Program-made: the position numbers and the translations under genes
The notes under the pieces: generated by a model
Database searches by the model: none
The model's input: the letters and a program-made list of their open reading frames with translations, nothing else
Told to the model about the DNA's origin: nothing
From: Dyella sp. A6
GTDB taxonomy: Bacteria; Pseudomonadota; Gammaproteobacteria; Xanthomonadales; Rhodanobacteraceae
Length of the DNA: 64,000 nucleotides
Direction: 5' to 3'
Assembly: GCF_036320485.1 (NCBI RefSeq)
Contig: NZ_CP132911.1
Coordinates: forward strand, 868,001 to 932,000
Shown here: in pieces, positions 52,769 through 62,556 of the stretch
How positions within the stretch are numbered: position 1 is the first letter of the stretch
Layout: every line of letters begins with the position of its first letter

Positions 52769-54072
52769 GAAGCGGAAGCTGCCAGCAGGGAGCCGAGCTG
52801 CTGCTGGATCGCTTCGCGCTCGGCTTCGATCCGGTCGGGCAGCGGCTTGGCCTGGTCGACGTTGCCATCGCCCATCAGGTTGGCGAAGGTCTGGCCGTGT
52901 TCGCCCAGCCGGCTGCCCGCTTCGCGCAGCATGGCCGAGGCCGGATTATCCGGATACTGTGCCGCCAGCTGGTCGATCGCGCGGCGCAGGGCGCGGGTAT
53001 CGAACCAGCGACGATCCAGCGAGGTCGGTTCGCGCAGGGTCAGGTCCATCGCCTGGCGCAGCGCCAGCACCGACTCGCGCACGGTCAGGCTGAGGCTGGC
53101 GATATCGTTGCCGCCCAGGCTGTCCAGCCAGTCCAGTCCGAGGTGGTGGGTGAGTACGGCCCCGCGCGACATGGCCTCGCCATGGCGGCGTGCTTCCTGG
53201 GCGCGTCGGCGCAGGACCCCGAGCGATGTCTGCGCGGCGACCGCGCGGGCGTGCTGGGCATCGTGGTTCTGCTGGGCGGTCCGCAGCCGCTCGGTGGCGG
53301 TCTGCGCGGCTTCGTCACCCTGGCGCAGTGTGGTTTCGGCCGCGCTGATGCTGTTCTGCGCGCGTTCGAGTTGCTTCAGGCCGTGCTGGACGTCGCCATC
53401 CAGCTGCTGCGAGAACTCGCCGATGGCACCGGCCACTGCTTCGATCTCGGCGGTGGACTGGGTGGTTTTCTCGGCCAGTTGCTTGACCTCGTCGGCGACC
53501 ACGGCGAAGCCGCGGCCCGCCTCGCCCGCGCGCGCTGCTTCAATGGCGGCGTTCAGGGCGACCAGGTTGGTCTGGTGTGCCAGCTCCTGCACGCAAGCGG
53601 TGAGCCGGCGGATCTCGCCGACCTGCTCGGCCAGCCGGTCGCGGTTGCGGTTGAGCGCGGACAGCGCGGTGCGGGTCAGGCGGACCTGTCCGTCCAGTTC
53701 GCTTACGCTGGTCTGTGCCTGGGCGCCGACGGTGCGGGCTTGGTCGACGCCGCTGCGGGCCTGCCCGAGCATCGTCGAGATCCCGGCGCCGGACTCCGTC
53801 AAACGATCGACGCTGTTGCGGCTTTCGGCGATGGCCTGTTCCAGTGTCTCCTGTTCGCGGATCAGGCTCTGCGAGGCGTTCAGCAACAGGCTCTGCTGCT
53901 CCAGCGTCTGCAGGGCAACGCCGCTGGGCGTGTGTTCCAGCCGCGCGAGCAGCGGTGCCAACAGCTGCGACAACTGGGGGTGCCGCTTCGAGAGCAGTTC
54001 GAATCCGGCCTCGTCATCGCTGGCGAGGGCCTGGATCATGGCGGCAAGGTGCTGGCTCCGGATGAAGGGCAT
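52765..54072 (-). CDS. Soluble methyl-accepting chemotaxis protein
   Basis: 435 residues without a membrane helix. The receptor tip ([21 protein letters not shown], then [19 protein letters not shown]) lies near 170-215, flanked by coiled coils. About 50 residues precede the coiled coil and about 135 residues follow it (from [13 protein letters not shown]), neither of which belongs to a family I can name for certain; the end is weakly reminiscent of a zinc-binding CZB domain that has lost its Cys. It is transcribed with flgA from a sigma-54 promoter, so it should be made early with the basal body. Confidence 0.85.
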   Translation of the reverse strand: MPFIRSQHLAAMIQALASDDEAGFELLSKRHPQLSQLLAPLLARLEHTPSGVALQTLEQQSLLLNASQSLIREQETLEQAIAESRNSVDRLTESGAGISTMLGQARSGVDQARTVGAQAQTSVSELDGQVRLTRTALSALNRNRDRLAEQVGEIRRLTACVQELAHQTNLVALNAAIEAARAGEAGRGFAVVADEVKQLAEKTTQSTAEIEAVAGAIGEFSQQLDGDVQHGLKQLERAQNSISAAETTLRQGDEAAQTATERLRTAQQNHDAQHARAVAAQTSLGVLRRRAQEARRHGEAMSRGAVLTHHLGLDWLDSLGGNDIASLSLTVRESVLALRQAMDLTLREPTSLDRRWFDTRALRRAIDQLAAQYPDNPASAMLREAGSRLGEHGQTFANLMGDGNVDQAKPLPDRIEAEREAIQQQLGSLLAASAS

Positions 54073-54140
54073 GGATGCGACACTTCCTGAAAGTGGGAGG
54101 GACTCTCAAGAATCGTCGGAATCCCCTGGAACTTGAGCAA

Positions 54141-54155
54141 GCAACGCGCGTGCCA
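54141..54155 (-). promoter_or_regulatory. Sigma-54 promoter of the chemoreceptor-flgA operon
   Basis: On the minus strand TGGCACGCGCGTTGC contains TGGCACG-N4-TTGC, a complete match to the sigma-54 consensus with 10 bases between GG and GC. The expected start of transcription is near 54129, some 57 bases ahead of the receptor ATG. Confidence 0.88.
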
Positions 54156-54204
54156 GCACCGCCGTGGCATGTCGGCGGCCCACCGGGGTGCCGCCGAACG
54201 GGGC

Positions 54205-54231
54205 TCAAGTGGTGGCGCGCGTGGCCGATAG
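54205..54231 (+). promoter_or_regulatory. Sigma-28 promoter of cheV
   Basis: TCAAGTGG, 11 bases, then GCCGATAG. The -10 element matches the FliA consensus at seven of eight positions; the -35 element is weaker. It ends 30 bases ahead of the cheV ATG. Confidence 0.7.
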
Positions 54232-54261
54232 CCATGCGAGTCGAACCGGTTGGATGTCGCG

Positions 54262-55179
54262 ATGGCAGGTACGTTGCTGGAAAATGTGGAGCGCTATACC
54301 CGCCTTGCCGGGCACAACCGGATGGCGATGCTGCTTTTCCGTGTGGGTGGCGAGCAGCTTTTCGCGATCAATGTGTTCAAGGTGCGCGAGGTGCTGCGTC
54401 GGCCGCCGCTGGAGCGCATGCCCAAGGCGCACGAGCTGCTGGCCGGAAGCTGCGACTATCGTGGCCAGACCATCCCGGTGATCGATCTGGCTCTGGCGCT
54501 GGGGTATCCCTCGTTGCGCGACGAGCCGTCCGCGCACCTGATCGTCACCGAGTTCAGCCGCAGCGTGCAGGGCTTCCTGGTCGCCGACCCGCTGCGCATC
54601 GTGCATTGCGAGGGTGAGTCGATGGCGGCACCTGCCGCCGCGCTGGGCTTCGGTTCGCGCGTCAACGGCGTGACGCGGGTGGACGGCGCGCTGATCGCGG
54701 TGGTCGATGTCGAGCATGTGCTGGCCAGTCTGGACGAGACGCCGGCGGTGCTGTCGGACAGCCTGCAGAACGTCATGGCCGGGCGCTCATCCGCGCCGTG
54801 CCGGGTGCTGGTGGCCGACGATTCGACGGTGGCCCGGCGCAAGGTCGTGGATTTTTTCCGGCAGATGGGTATCGAGTGCGTGGTGGCGCAGGACGGCCGC
54901 GAGGCGCTGGACCGGCTGCTGGAGATGGCCGAAGGCCCCGCCGGGGAAGGTGTGGGGCTGGTCGTGTCGGATATCGAAATGCCACGCATGGACGGCTATG
55001 CGCTGACCCGCGCTATCCGCGAGACGCCTGGCCTGCGTTCGATGAAAGTGTTGCTACACAGCTCGCTCAGTGGGGTTTTCAACGAAGCCCTGGTGCGCGA
55101 AGTCGGCGCCGACCGCTTTGTCGCCAAATTCCAGCCCGATGTACTGGCCCGCGCCGTGCTGGAGCTGTTCCCGGACTGA
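54262..55179 (+). CDS. cheV: Chemotaxis coupling protein CheV (CheW-receiver fusion)
   Basis: 305 residues. A CheW domain spans about 25-165 (LLFRVGGEQLFAINVFKVREV, CDYRGQTIPVIDLALALG) and a receiver about 180-303, with DDS, phosphoacceptor Asp in LVVSDIEMPRMDGYAL, Ser in LLHSSLSG and Lys in RFVAKFQPD. It couples receptors to CheA and buffers phosphate. ATG 54262 is used, and a TTG four codons earlier is in frame. It is placed directly before flgB, as in many Pseudomonadota, and is probably controlled by sigma-28. Confidence 0.93.
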   Translation: MAGTLLENVERYTRLAGHNRMAMLLFRVGGEQLFAINVFKVREVLRRPPLERMPKAHELLAGSCDYRGQTIPVIDLALALGYPSLRDEPSAHLIVTEFSRSVQGFLVADPLRIVHCEGESMAAPAAALGFGSRVNGVTRVDGALIAVVDVEHVLASLDETPAVLSDSLQNVMAGRSSAPCRVLVADDSTVARRKVVDFFRQMGIECVVAQDGREALDRLLEMAEGPAGEGVGLVVSDIEMPRMDGYALTRAIRETPGLRSMKVLLHSSLSGVFNEALVREVGADRFVAKFQPDVLARAVLELFPD

Positions 55180-55270
55180 CCCGCCAACGCGTCGGGATTC
55201 CGACTCCTGCCTGATGCACGGTCCCGGCCGTGCGCTGCCAGACCGCGCCGCTGCGCGGTTTCCGGGCGCA

Positions 55271-55286
55271 TGGCACGCTAATTGCC
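55271..55286 (+). promoter_or_regulatory. Sigma-54 promoter of the flgB operon
   Basis: TGGCACGCTAATTGCC contains TGGCACG-N4-TTGC exactly, with GG at 55272-55273 and GC at 55284-55285. The expected start is near 55297, giving a leader of about 26 bases to the flgB ATG. Confidence 0.92.
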
Positions 55287-55322
55287 ACACGACTACCACC
55301 GGCCAGGCCGCGTGGAGTCAAC

Positions 55323-55715
55323 ATGAGCAGTCTCGACAACCTTTTCGGCATGCACACACAGGCACTGGCCCTGTGGGAGAAGCGTGCGGAGGTGCTGTCC
55401 AGCAACCTCGCGAACGCGGATACCCCGGGCTATCTCGCGCGTGACATCGATTTCCGCAAGGTGCTCGCCGGCACCAGCAATGCGCAGACGGCACTGCCGC
55501 TGAGCACGACGTCGTCCGACCAGATCCAGCCGGTCACATCAGGCGACATGCCGCTTTCCTATCGCATTCCGACCCAGCCGAGCATGGACGGCAACACCGT
55601 CGATACCCAGGTCGAGGAAGCCGCGTTCGCGTCGAACAGCGTGCACTACCAGGCCAGCCTGTCCTTCATCACCGCGCAGATCCAGATGCTGCGCACCGCC
55701 ATCACGGGGAACTGA
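55323..55715 (+). CDS. flgB: Flagellar rod protein FlgB
   Basis: 130 residues, proximal rod subunit and first gene of the rod-hook operon. SSNLANADTPGYLARDIDF is the rod-protein N-terminal motif, and the C-terminal coiled-coil segment is NSVHYQASLSFITAQIQML. ATG 55323 follows GGAG by 6 bases and lies just after a sigma-54 promoter. Confidence 0.96.
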   Translation: MSSLDNLFGMHTQALALWEKRAEVLSSNLANADTPGYLARDIDFRKVLAGTSNAQTALPLSTTSSDQIQPVTSGDMPLSYRIPTQPSMDGNTVDTQVEEAAFASNSVHYQASLSFITAQIQMLRTAITGN

Positions 55716-55719
55716 GGCC

Positions 55720-56163
55720 ATGTCGCTTACCAATATCTTCAACATCGCCGGCTCGGGCATGGCGGCGCAGTCACTGCGCCTCAACGTGGTGGCCAGCAAC
55801 CTGGCCAATGCCAACAGCGTGGCGAGTTCGGCGCAGGCCGCCTACCACTCGCGCGAGCCGGTGTTCTCGGTGGTGCAGCAGGACGCCAGCATGGCCGCGC
55901 AGGCCGGCAGCGCCACCGATGCCGGCGACGGCTCGGTCGGCGTCAAGGTCGACGGCATTACCCAGAGCAATGCCCCGATCCAGCGCCAGTACGAGCCGGG
56001 CAACCCGATGGCCGACGCCAACGGCTATGTCTACAGCAGCAACGTCAACCCGGTCGACGAGCTGGTCAACATGATTTCCGCCTCGCGTTCCTACCAGAAC
56101 AACGTCGAGGTGATGAACACCACCAAGCAGTTGATGCTCAAGACCTTAAGCCTCGGCAACTAG
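55720..56163 (+). CDS. flgC: Flagellar rod protein FlgC
   Basis: 147 residues. IAGSGMAAQSLRLNVVASNLAN and the C-terminal NPVDELVNMISASRSYQNNVEV are the rod/hook-family ends. FlgC forms the proximal rod with FlgB and FlgF. It starts 4 bases after flgB ends. Confidence 0.97.
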   Translation: MSLTNIFNIAGSGMAAQSLRLNVVASNLANANSVASSAQAAYHSREPVFSVVQQDASMAAQAGSATDAGDGSVGVKVDGITQSNAPIQRQYEPGNPMADANGYVYSSNVNPVDELVNMISASRSYQNNVEVMNTTKQLMLKTLSLGN

Positions 56164-56180
56164 TCCAGACGGAGCAAACC

Positions 56181-56843
56181 GTGACCACGATCAATACCAA
56201 CAGCACCGCCAGCACGTCGTCGGGTTCGTCCGTCAGCTCGGCGCTTTCCAGCACGATGTCGCAAGCCGACTTCCTCAAGCTGATGACGGCGCAGCTGCAG
56301 GCGCAGGACCCGACCAACCCGGTCAACAACTCGCAGTTCGTCTCGCAGATGGCGCAGTTCAGCCAGCTGTCGGCGACGCAGAAGCTGGATACCGACCTCA
56401 CCACGCTCAGCAACAATGTTTCCAGCGCCACCCAGACCAACCAGATGCTGAGCTCGTCCAACCTGCTGGACCGCTCCGTGCTGGTGCCGTCGAGCAACCT
56501 GGCCTACAGCGGCAGCGCGATGAACGGTGGCGTGCAGGTGACCAGCGCCGGTCCGGTGACGGTGCAGATCGCCGACTCGGCAGGCAACGTGGTGCGGACG
56601 ATCCAGCTCGGCACGCAGAACGCAGGCATGTCCAACTTCAGCTGGGACGGCAAGGACGACAACGGCAACGCCTTGCCGAGCGGCAACTACACGGTGAGCG
56701 CGAGCAGCGGCAGCACGGCACTGAACACCTATGTCGCCGGCACCGTGACCAGCGTCGGCTACGGCGGTACCACCGCGGGTACCACCCTGCAGGTGGCGGG
56801 CGTGGGCGATGTTTCGTTGAGCCAGGTGGCTCAGATTCTCTGA
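56181..56843 (+). CDS. flgD: Flagellar hook assembly scaffold FlgD
   Basis: 220 residues. The N-terminal half has MSQADFLKLMTAQLQAQDPTN and NSQFVSQMAQFSQLS, the hook-cap signature; the C-terminal half is an Ig-like and Tudor-like fold with FSWDGKDDNGNALPSG. It caps the growing hook and is then replaced. Start is GTG 56181 preceded by GGAG. Confidence 0.96.
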   Translation: MTTINTNSTASTSSGSSVSSALSSTMSQADFLKLMTAQLQAQDPTNPVNNSQFVSQMAQFSQLSATQKLDTDLTTLSNNVSSATQTNQMLSSSNLLDRSVLVPSSNLAYSGSAMNGGVQVTSAGPVTVQIADSAGNVVRTIQLGTQNAGMSNFSWDGKDDNGNALPSGNYTVSASSGSTALNTYVAGTVTSVGYGGTTAGTTLQVAGVGDVSLSQVAQIL

Positions 56844-56888
56844 CGCCGGCGACGACCCGGGCATCTTCATCATTTCGAGGAACGCATC

Positions 56889-58109
56889 ATGGCTCTGAAT
56901 ACCACGCTCAGCGGCATCAACGCGGCGCAGTCCGACCTCAACGTCATTTCCAACAACATCGCCAACGCCAACACGGCCGGCTTCAAGGGCTCGCGCGCCG
57001 AGTTCGGCGACATTTTCGCGGTGACCGGGCTCAACCTCAGCGCGACCGCGGTCGGCAGTGGTGCCCACCTGCAGGAAGTGGCGCAGCAGTTCACCCAGGG
57101 TGACATCAGCACCACCGGCAACAGCCTGGACATGGCGATCAGCGGCAACGGCTTCTTCGTCGTCAACAGCGGCAACGGCCCGGTCTACACCCGTGCGGGC
57201 GACTTCCAGGAAAGCGCGGACGGCTACGTGCAGACCCCCGAAGGCGCCAACCTGCAGATCTACCCGCCGAACGGCGCCGGCGGTTTCGACACCAGCACGC
57301 TGAGCGACCTGAAGCTGATGACGACGCAGAGCACGGCGCAGGCCACCTCCACGATCACGCTGAGCTCCAACCTGTCGGCCAGCGACAGCGTGCCGACCAC
57401 CACGCCGTTCAGCCCTACCGACTCCACCAGCTACAACGACGCGCAGCCGGTGACGGTGTACGACTCGCAGGGCGGCTCGCACCAGGCCACCGTCTACTAC
57501 GTGAAGACCGGTACCAATACCTGGAACGCCAATCTTTACGTCGACGGCCAGAGTGCCGGCACGCAGGCGCTCACCTTCGGTTCGTCGGGCACCCTGGCCT
57601 CGCCGTCCAGTGGTCAGCTGGCCTTCAATGCGGTCAACCTGGGCAATGGTTCCAGTCCGCTGACGCTGACCCTCGACGCCAGCAGCGTCACCCAGTTCGG
57701 CACCAGCTATTCGGCAGGCACGATCAATCAGAACGGTTACGAGGCCGGCACCCTGTCGAACATCGACATCGACAGCAAGGGTGTGGTGACTGCGTACTAC
57801 TCCAACGGCAAGAGCAGCCAGCTGGGTCAGGTCGCGGTGGCCAATTTCACCAACGAGCAGGGCCTGCGTCAGCTGGGCAATACCACCTGGGCGTCGAGCA
57901 CCGACTCGGGCGTGCCGATCATGGGTACCGCCGACACCGGTGAATTCGGCAGCATCCAGTCGGGTGCGCTGGAAAGCTCGAACACGTCCGATACCACGGC
58001 GCAGCTGGTGGCGATGATCCAGGCGCAGCAGGCCTACCAGGCCAACGCGCAGGTGCTGGGCACCGACAACACGCTGACGACCACCTTGTTCAACGCGGTT
58101 TCCCGCTAA
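56889..58109 (+). CDS. flgE: Flagellar hook protein FlgE
   Basis: 406 residues. LSGINAAQSDLNVISNNIANANTAGFKGS is the conserved N-terminal helix region (only partly cited), and the ending has AQLVAMIQAQQAYQANAQVL. The central D1-D2 domains are Thr/Ser/Gly-rich. It makes the curved universal joint. AGGAA stands about 7 bases before ATG 56889. Confidence 0.97.
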   Translation: MALNTTLSGINAAQSDLNVISNNIANANTAGFKGSRAEFGDIFAVTGLNLSATAVGSGAHLQEVAQQFTQGDISTTGNSLDMAISGNGFFVVNSGNGPVYTRAGDFQESADGYVQTPEGANLQIYPPNGAGGFDTSTLSDLKLMTTQSTAQATSTITLSSNLSASDSVPTTTPFSPTDSTSYNDAQPVTVYDSQGGSHQATVYYVKTGTNTWNANLYVDGQSAGTQALTFGSSGTLASPSSGQLAFNAVNLGNGSSPLTLTLDASSVTQFGTSYSAGTINQNGYEAGTLSNIDIDSKGVVTAYYSNGKSSQLGQVAVANFTNEQGLRQLGNTTWASSTDSGVPIMGTADTGEFGSIQSGALESSNTSDTTAQLVAMIQAQQAYQANAQVLGTDNTLTTTLFNAVSR

Positions 58110-58121
58110 GCGGACGGCGCC

Positions 58122-58862
58122 ATGGACCGCTCGATCTATGTAGCCATGACCGGTGCCGCGCAGATCCTGCGCGCGCAGGACGCGGTGAGCAACAACCTGG
58201 CCAATGCGTCCACGGTTGGCTTCAAGAGCGAGCTGAGCGCTTTTCAGCCCGTGCCCGTGCTCGGGCCGGGCGAAGCGTCGCGCATCAACACGGTGGCCCA
58301 GGGTGTCGGCGAGAAGATGACCGAGGGGCCGATGATCTCCACCGGTCGCTCGCTCGACGTTGCCGTACAGGGGCAGGGCTGGATCGCCGTGCAGGCGCCG
58401 GATGGCAGCGAGGCCTATACGCGCGCCGGCAACCTGCAGCTCACCGCCGACGGCCAGTTGACCGATGCCAAGGGCGACCCGGTGATCGGCAATTCCGGTC
58501 CGATCAGCCTGCCCGACAGCCAGCAGATCAGCATCGGTAGCGACGGCACCATCTCCACCGTGCCGCTGGGCCAGGGGCCGAACACCATGGCCACGCTGGA
58601 CAGGATCAAGCTGGTCGATCCCGATCCGTCGCAGATGGTGCTGGGGCCGGATGGACTGATGCACATGAGCAACGGCAACGCCGCCCAGGCCAGCGACCAG
58701 GTCACCCTGGTCTCGGGCCAGCTTGAGGGCAGCAACGTCGATCCGTCGTCCGAGCTGGTGCGCATGATCGCGTTGTCGCGGCAGTACGACATGCAGATGC
58801 AGTCGATCAAGAGCGCCGAGAACGACGCCGATTCCGCCAACAAACTTCTGCAGGCGAACTGA
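58122..58862 (+). CDS. flgF: Flagellar basal-body rod protein FlgF
   Basis: 246 residues. MDRSIYVAMTGAAQILRAQ is the characteristic FlgF opening, followed by SNNLANASTVGFKSEL, and the C-terminal ELVRMIALSRQYDMQMQSI. Proximal rod component. It begins 12 bases after flgE. Confidence 0.96.
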   Translation: MDRSIYVAMTGAAQILRAQDAVSNNLANASTVGFKSELSAFQPVPVLGPGEASRINTVAQGVGEKMTEGPMISTGRSLDVAVQGQGWIAVQAPDGSEAYTRAGNLQLTADGQLTDAKGDPVIGNSGPISLPDSQQISIGSDGTISTVPLGQGPNTMATLDRIKLVDPDPSQMVLGPDGLMHMSNGNAAQASDQVTLVSGQLEGSNVDPSSELVRMIALSRQYDMQMQSIKSAENDADSANKLLQAN

Positions 58863-58895
58863 TAGTCCGCCCGCATCCCAAGTCAGGAGCGCACG

Positions 58896-59681
58896 ATGTT
58901 TTCTTCACTGTGGATCGCCAAGACCGGCCTGGACGCGCAGCAGACGCGGATGGACGTGATCTCGAACAACCTGGCGAACGCCAACACGACCGCGTTCAAG
59001 AGCGGCCGCGCTTCGTTCGAGGACCTGATGTACCAGAACCAGAGTCAGCCGGGTGGCCAGACCACCCAGCAGACGGAGTCGCCAACCGGCCTGATGCTGG
59101 GTACCGGCGTGCGCGTGTCCGGTACCGAGAAGCTGTTCACCCAGGGCAGCATCGAGCAGACCGGCAACTCGCTGGACGTGGCGATCGAGGGGCGTGGCTT
59201 CCTGCAGGTGAGCATGCCGGACGGCAGTGTCGCCTATACCCGTGACGGCTCGCTGCACACCGACGCCAACGGCCAGCTGGTGACCGGCGACGGCTACCCG
59301 ATCTCGCCGTCGATCACCCTGCCCAGCGGCGTGCAGAGCATCACCATCGGCACCGACGGTACGGTGTCGGCCACCACCGCAGGCTCCACCACACCGGTAC
59401 AGGTGGGCACGATCCAGCTGGCCGACTTCGTCAACCCGGCCGGACTGCAGCCGATGGGCCAGAACCTGTACCTGGAGACCGCGTCCAGCGGTTCGCCGCA
59501 GACGGGTCAGCCCTCGCTCAACGGCATGGGTTCGCTGCAGCAGGGCTCGCTCGAATCGTCCAACGTCGACGTCGTCGAACAGATGGTGGACATGATCGAG
59601 ACGCAGCGTACCTACGAGATGAATTCCAAGGCGATCAGCAGCGTCGATCAGATGCTGCAGGATCTGACCACCAAGATGTGA
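58896..59681 (+). CDS. flgG: Flagellar distal rod protein FlgG
   Basis: 261 residues, the standard length. [20 protein letters not shown] and [20 protein letters not shown], and the ending [21 protein letters not shown] are FlgG features. It makes the distal rod that passes through the P and L rings. AGGAG precedes ATG 58896. The stop overlaps an in-frame GTG of flgH. Confidence 0.97.
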   Translation: MFSSLWIAKTGLDAQQTRMDVISNNLANANTTAFKSGRASFEDLMYQNQSQPGGQTTQQTESPTGLMLGTGVRVSGTEKLFTQGSIEQTGNSLDVAIEGRGFLQVSMPDGSVAYTRDGSLHTDANGQLVTGDGYPISPSITLPSGVQSITIGTDGTVSATTAGSTTPVQVGTIQLADFVNPAGLQPMGQNLYLETASSGSPQTGQPSLNGMGSLQQGSLESSNVDVVEQMVDMIETQRTYEMNSKAISSVDQMLQDLTTKM

Positions 59682-59689
59682 GCACCCCG

Positions 59690-60376
59690 ATGATCACGCG
59701 ATCCTTCCTGCCGCGTTGCCTGCCCCTGCTGGGCCTGCTGCTGCTTACCGGCTGCATGTCGATGCCTTCGCGGCACGACGATGCGGCATGGGCACCTACG
59801 CCGCCGCCGCCGCCGCCCACGGCGGCGCCGACCGACGGTGCGATCTACCAGGCTGGGCAGAACATGGAGCTGTTCACCGATCCGCGTGCGCACCGCGTCG
59901 GCGACATCCTCACCGTGGCCCTGGTCGAGAACATGCAGGCCAGCAAGAAGGCCACCACCGATACCAGCAAGAAGGACGTCACCAGTCTGGGGGCGCCGAC
60001 CCTGCTCGGCCATGCGCTCACTTTCAACGGCAGCCCGGCATCGATCGGCACCAGCGGCGACCGCACCTTCGCCGGTTCCGGCGACAGCAGTCAGAGCAAC
60101 CAGCTGACCGGCGAGATCACCGTGACGGTGGCGCAGCGCCTGTCCAACGGCAACCTGGTGATACGCGGCGAGAAGTGGGTGACGATCAACCAGGGACGCG
60201 AGCTGATCCGCGTCTCGGGCATCGTGCGTCCGCAGGATATCCAGCCCGACAACAGCGTGCCGTCGACTCGCGTGGCCGATGCCCGCATCACCTATACCGG
60301 ACGCGGTGCCCTGGCCGATGCGAACACGCAGGGCTGGCTGTCGCGCTTCTTCAGCTCCAAGTGGATGCCGTTCTGA
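59690..60376 (+). CDS. flgH: Flagellar L-ring lipoprotein FlgH
   Basis: 228 residues. The lipoprotein signal [22 protein letters not shown] ends at Cys22, which would be acylated. A Pro-rich spacer (TPPPPPPTA) precedes [20 protein letters not shown], with [12 protein letters not shown] and [22 protein letters not shown] being family hallmarks. It makes the outer-membrane bushing. GTG 59678 (overlapping the flgG stop) is the other possible start. Confidence 0.95.
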   Translation: MITRSFLPRCLPLLGLLLLTGCMSMPSRHDDAAWAPTPPPPPPTAAPTDGAIYQAGQNMELFTDPRAHRVGDILTVALVENMQASKKATTDTSKKDVTSLGAPTLLGHALTFNGSPASIGTSGDRTFAGSGDSSQSNQLTGEITVTVAQRLSNGNLVIRGEKWVTINQGRELIRVSGIVRPQDIQPDNSVPSTRVADARITYTGRGALADANTQGWLSRFFSSKWMPF

Positions 60377-61527
60377 TGATCACGAGCGCTGCCCCGTCAT
60401 GGCGTCGCCGCCTGGCTGCATCCCTGCGTTGCGCCGCACTGGTGCTCGGCGTGGGTCTGGCCGTCGTGCCCGCGAAGGTACGTGCGGACAAGATCCAGGA
60501 CCTGGTCCAGGTGGCCGGGGTGCGCAGCAACCAGTTGATCGGCTACGGCCTGGTGGTCGGCCTCCAGGGCAGCGGCGACCAGACCACCCAGGCGCCGTTC
60601 ACCACCCAGAGCCTGGAGAACATGCTGCAGCAGTTCGGTGTCACCGTGCCTGCCTCGGTGAAGCCGCAGCTGAAGAATGCCGCGGCGGTGACGGTGACGG
60701 CGCAGCTGCCGGCCTTCATCAAGCCCGGCCAGACTATCGACGTGACCGTGGCCTCGATCGGCAATGCCAAGAGCCTGCGCGGCGGCGAGTTGCTGATGAC
60801 ACCGCTGCGCGGTGCCGATGGCCGTGTGTATGCGATGGCACAGGGCAGCGTGGTGGTCGGTGGCGTCAGCGCACAGGGCAAGAGCGGTTCCAGCGTGCAG
60901 GTGAACATCGCCTCGAGCGGACGGATTCCCAGCGGCGCCACAGTCGAGCGCGGCGTGATCGCGCACTACGACCATGGCGGCGACATCGTGCTTGATCTCA
61001 ACACGCCGGACTTCACCACGGCGGCGCGCATCGTGCAGGCGATCAACCATGCCTACGGCGCCGGTACCGCGCAGGCCATCGACGGCGGCTCGGTCAGCGT
61101 ACGCGCTCCGCAGGACCCGTCGCAGAGCGTCGCCTGGCTGAGCGCGATCGAATCGCTGGATGTGCAGCCGGGCTCGGCGCCCGCGCGGGTGGTGGTCAAT
61201 GCGCGCACCGGTACGGTGGTGATCAGCTCCAACGTCACGGTCAGCGCGGCGGCGGTGGCGCACGGCTCGATCGAGGTGACCATCAGCGAGCAGCCGCAGG
61301 TCAGCCAGCCCGGTCCGTTCAGCAAGGGGCAGACCGCGGTGGTGCCCAACAGCAGCGTCAAGGTCAGCGAAAACGGCGCGCACATGTTCAAGTTCGGGCC
61401 GGGCGTGAGCCTGGACACCATCGTGCGCGCGGTGAACCAGGTCGGGGCTTCGCCCAGCGACCTGATCTCGATCCTGCAGGCACTCAAGCAGGCCGGCGCG
61501 CTGCATGCGCAGCTGGTGGTGATCTGA
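60376..61527 (+). CDS. flgI: Flagellar P-ring protein FlgI
   Basis: 383 residues with a signal peptide ending near [31 protein letters not shown] and [19 protein letters not shown] are the conserved start of mature FlgI. It forms the peptidoglycan bushing, with help from FlgA. ATG 60376 overlaps the flgH stop (TGATG). The stop is one base before the flgJ ATG. Confidence 0.97.
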   Translation: MITSAAPSWRRRLAASLRCAALVLGVGLAVVPAKVRADKIQDLVQVAGVRSNQLIGYGLVVGLQGSGDQTTQAPFTTQSLENMLQQFGVTVPASVKPQLKNAAAVTVTAQLPAFIKPGQTIDVTVASIGNAKSLRGGELLMTPLRGADGRVYAMAQGSVVVGGVSAQGKSGSSVQVNIASSGRIPSGATVERGVIAHYDHGGDIVLDLNTPDFTTAARIVQAINHAYGAGTAQAIDGGSVSVRAPQDPSQSVAWLSAIESLDVQPGSAPARVVVNARTGTVVISSNVTVSAAAVAHGSIEVTISEQPQVSQPGPFSKGQTAVVPNSSVKVSENGAHMFKFGPGVSLDTIVRAVNQVGASPSDLISILQALKQAGALHAQLVVI

Positions 61528-61528
61528 G

Positions 61529-62509
61529 ATGGGGCTGTCTGCCGGCACGCTGCAGAACGTCGATACCTGGACCGACCTGTCCGGGTTCAACGCGCTACGC
61601 CAGACCGCGCAGACCGACAGCAAGGCCGCGTTGCCGGTGGTGGCGCGGCAGTTCGAGGCGATCTTCACCCAGATGATGCTGAAGTCCATGCGCGAAGCCG
61701 GCATGGGCGACGGCATTTTCGACAGCCAGGCCGGCGACGCCTGGCGCGACATGTACGACCAGCAGCTGGCGGTGACCCTGAGCGCGCACGGCCGCGGGTT
61801 GGGCATCGCGCAGATGCTGGAACGCCAGCTGGGCGGGTCGACCGGAGCCTCCGGCAGTGGCAAGACCGCTGCCGGCGAGGGCGTGGCCGCGGGTATCGCC
61901 GGCGCCGATGCCGCACCGGTAGCGGCCGACGACTGGCGCCAGCGGCTGGGTTCGGTGCTCGATGCCACCCGCGCCGTGGGGCGCCGGGTCATGCGCTGGC
62001 TGCCGCAGGATGCCAAGGAATTCGTGCGCGAACTGGCGCCCTATGCCGAATCGGCAGCGCGCAAGCTGGGCGTGTCGATGCGCGCGGTGCTGGCGCAGGC
62101 GGCACTGGAGACCCAGTGGGGGCAGCGCATGCCGGTACAGGCCGACGGCGCCAGCAGCAACAACATGTTCGGCATGAAGGCCAGCTCCGACTGGGACGGC
62201 GGTCGCGTCAGTGTGCCGACGCTGGAATTCGAGGGTGGCGTGGCGGTGCGCCGGCAGGCGCAGTTCCGTGCCTACGAATCGCCCGCGGCCTCGTTCAGCG
62301 ACTACGCCCGCCTGATCGGCGACAACCCCCGTTACGCCGCCGCCCGCAACCACGGCGACGACGTGGCGGCGTTCGCCCGCGGGCTGGTCCAGGGCGGTTA
62401 TGCCACCGACCCGGGTTATGCCAGCAAGCTCGACGCGATCGCCAACAGCCCGCTGATGCGCCAGGCGCTGGCCGCACTCAAGAAAGCCGACCCCACGCCG
62501 ACTCTTTGA
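61529..62509 (+). CDS. flgJ: FlgJ: rod-cap protein and peptidoglycan hydrolase
   Basis: 326 residues with two domains. The N-terminal rod-binding domain (about 25-115) has AARQFEAIF-like VARQFEAIFTQMMLKSMREAG and QLAVTLSAHGRGLGIAQML. The C-terminal glucosaminidase (about 165-320) has AVLAQAALETQWGQRMP with the catalytic Glu, NNMFGMKA and FSDYARLIGDNPRY. The dual-domain form is typical of beta- and gammaproteobacteria and lets the rod cross the wall. Confidence 0.96.
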   Translation: MGLSAGTLQNVDTWTDLSGFNALRQTAQTDSKAALPVVARQFEAIFTQMMLKSMREAGMGDGIFDSQAGDAWRDMYDQQLAVTLSAHGRGLGIAQMLERQLGGSTGASGSGKTAAGEGVAAGIAGADAAPVAADDWRQRLGSVLDATRAVGRRVMRWLPQDAKEFVRELAPYAESAARKLGVSMRAVLAQAALETQWGQRMPVQADGASSNNMFGMKASSDWDGGRVSVPTLEFEGGVAVRRQAQFRAYESPAASFSDYARLIGDNPRYAAARNHGDDVAAFARGLVQGGYATDPGYASKLDAIANSPLMRQALAALKKADPTPTL

Positions 62510-62520
62510 CACTGAACCCG

Positions 62521-62536
62521 GCAGATCTCGATCTGC
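62521..62536. other. Small hairpin between flgJ and flgK
   Basis: GCAGAT, CTCG, ATCTGC: six pairs with a four-base loop, 11 bases after the flgJ stop and 20 bases before the flgK ATG. It may mark mRNA processing or slow read-through into flgK. Confidence 0.4.
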
Positions 62537-62556
62537 TTCAAGCGAGACCTTCATCC

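Noticed and set aside
54165..54180. TGGCATGTCGGCGGCC as a sigma-54 promoter for cheV
   Set aside because: The -24 part is good, but the -12 part lacks TTGC. A better sigma-28 element lies between it and cheV.
60397..62016. 539-codon minus-strand frame opposite flgI and flgJ
   Set aside because: It is opposite two well-identified flagellar genes and shows no conserved motif or ribosome-binding site.
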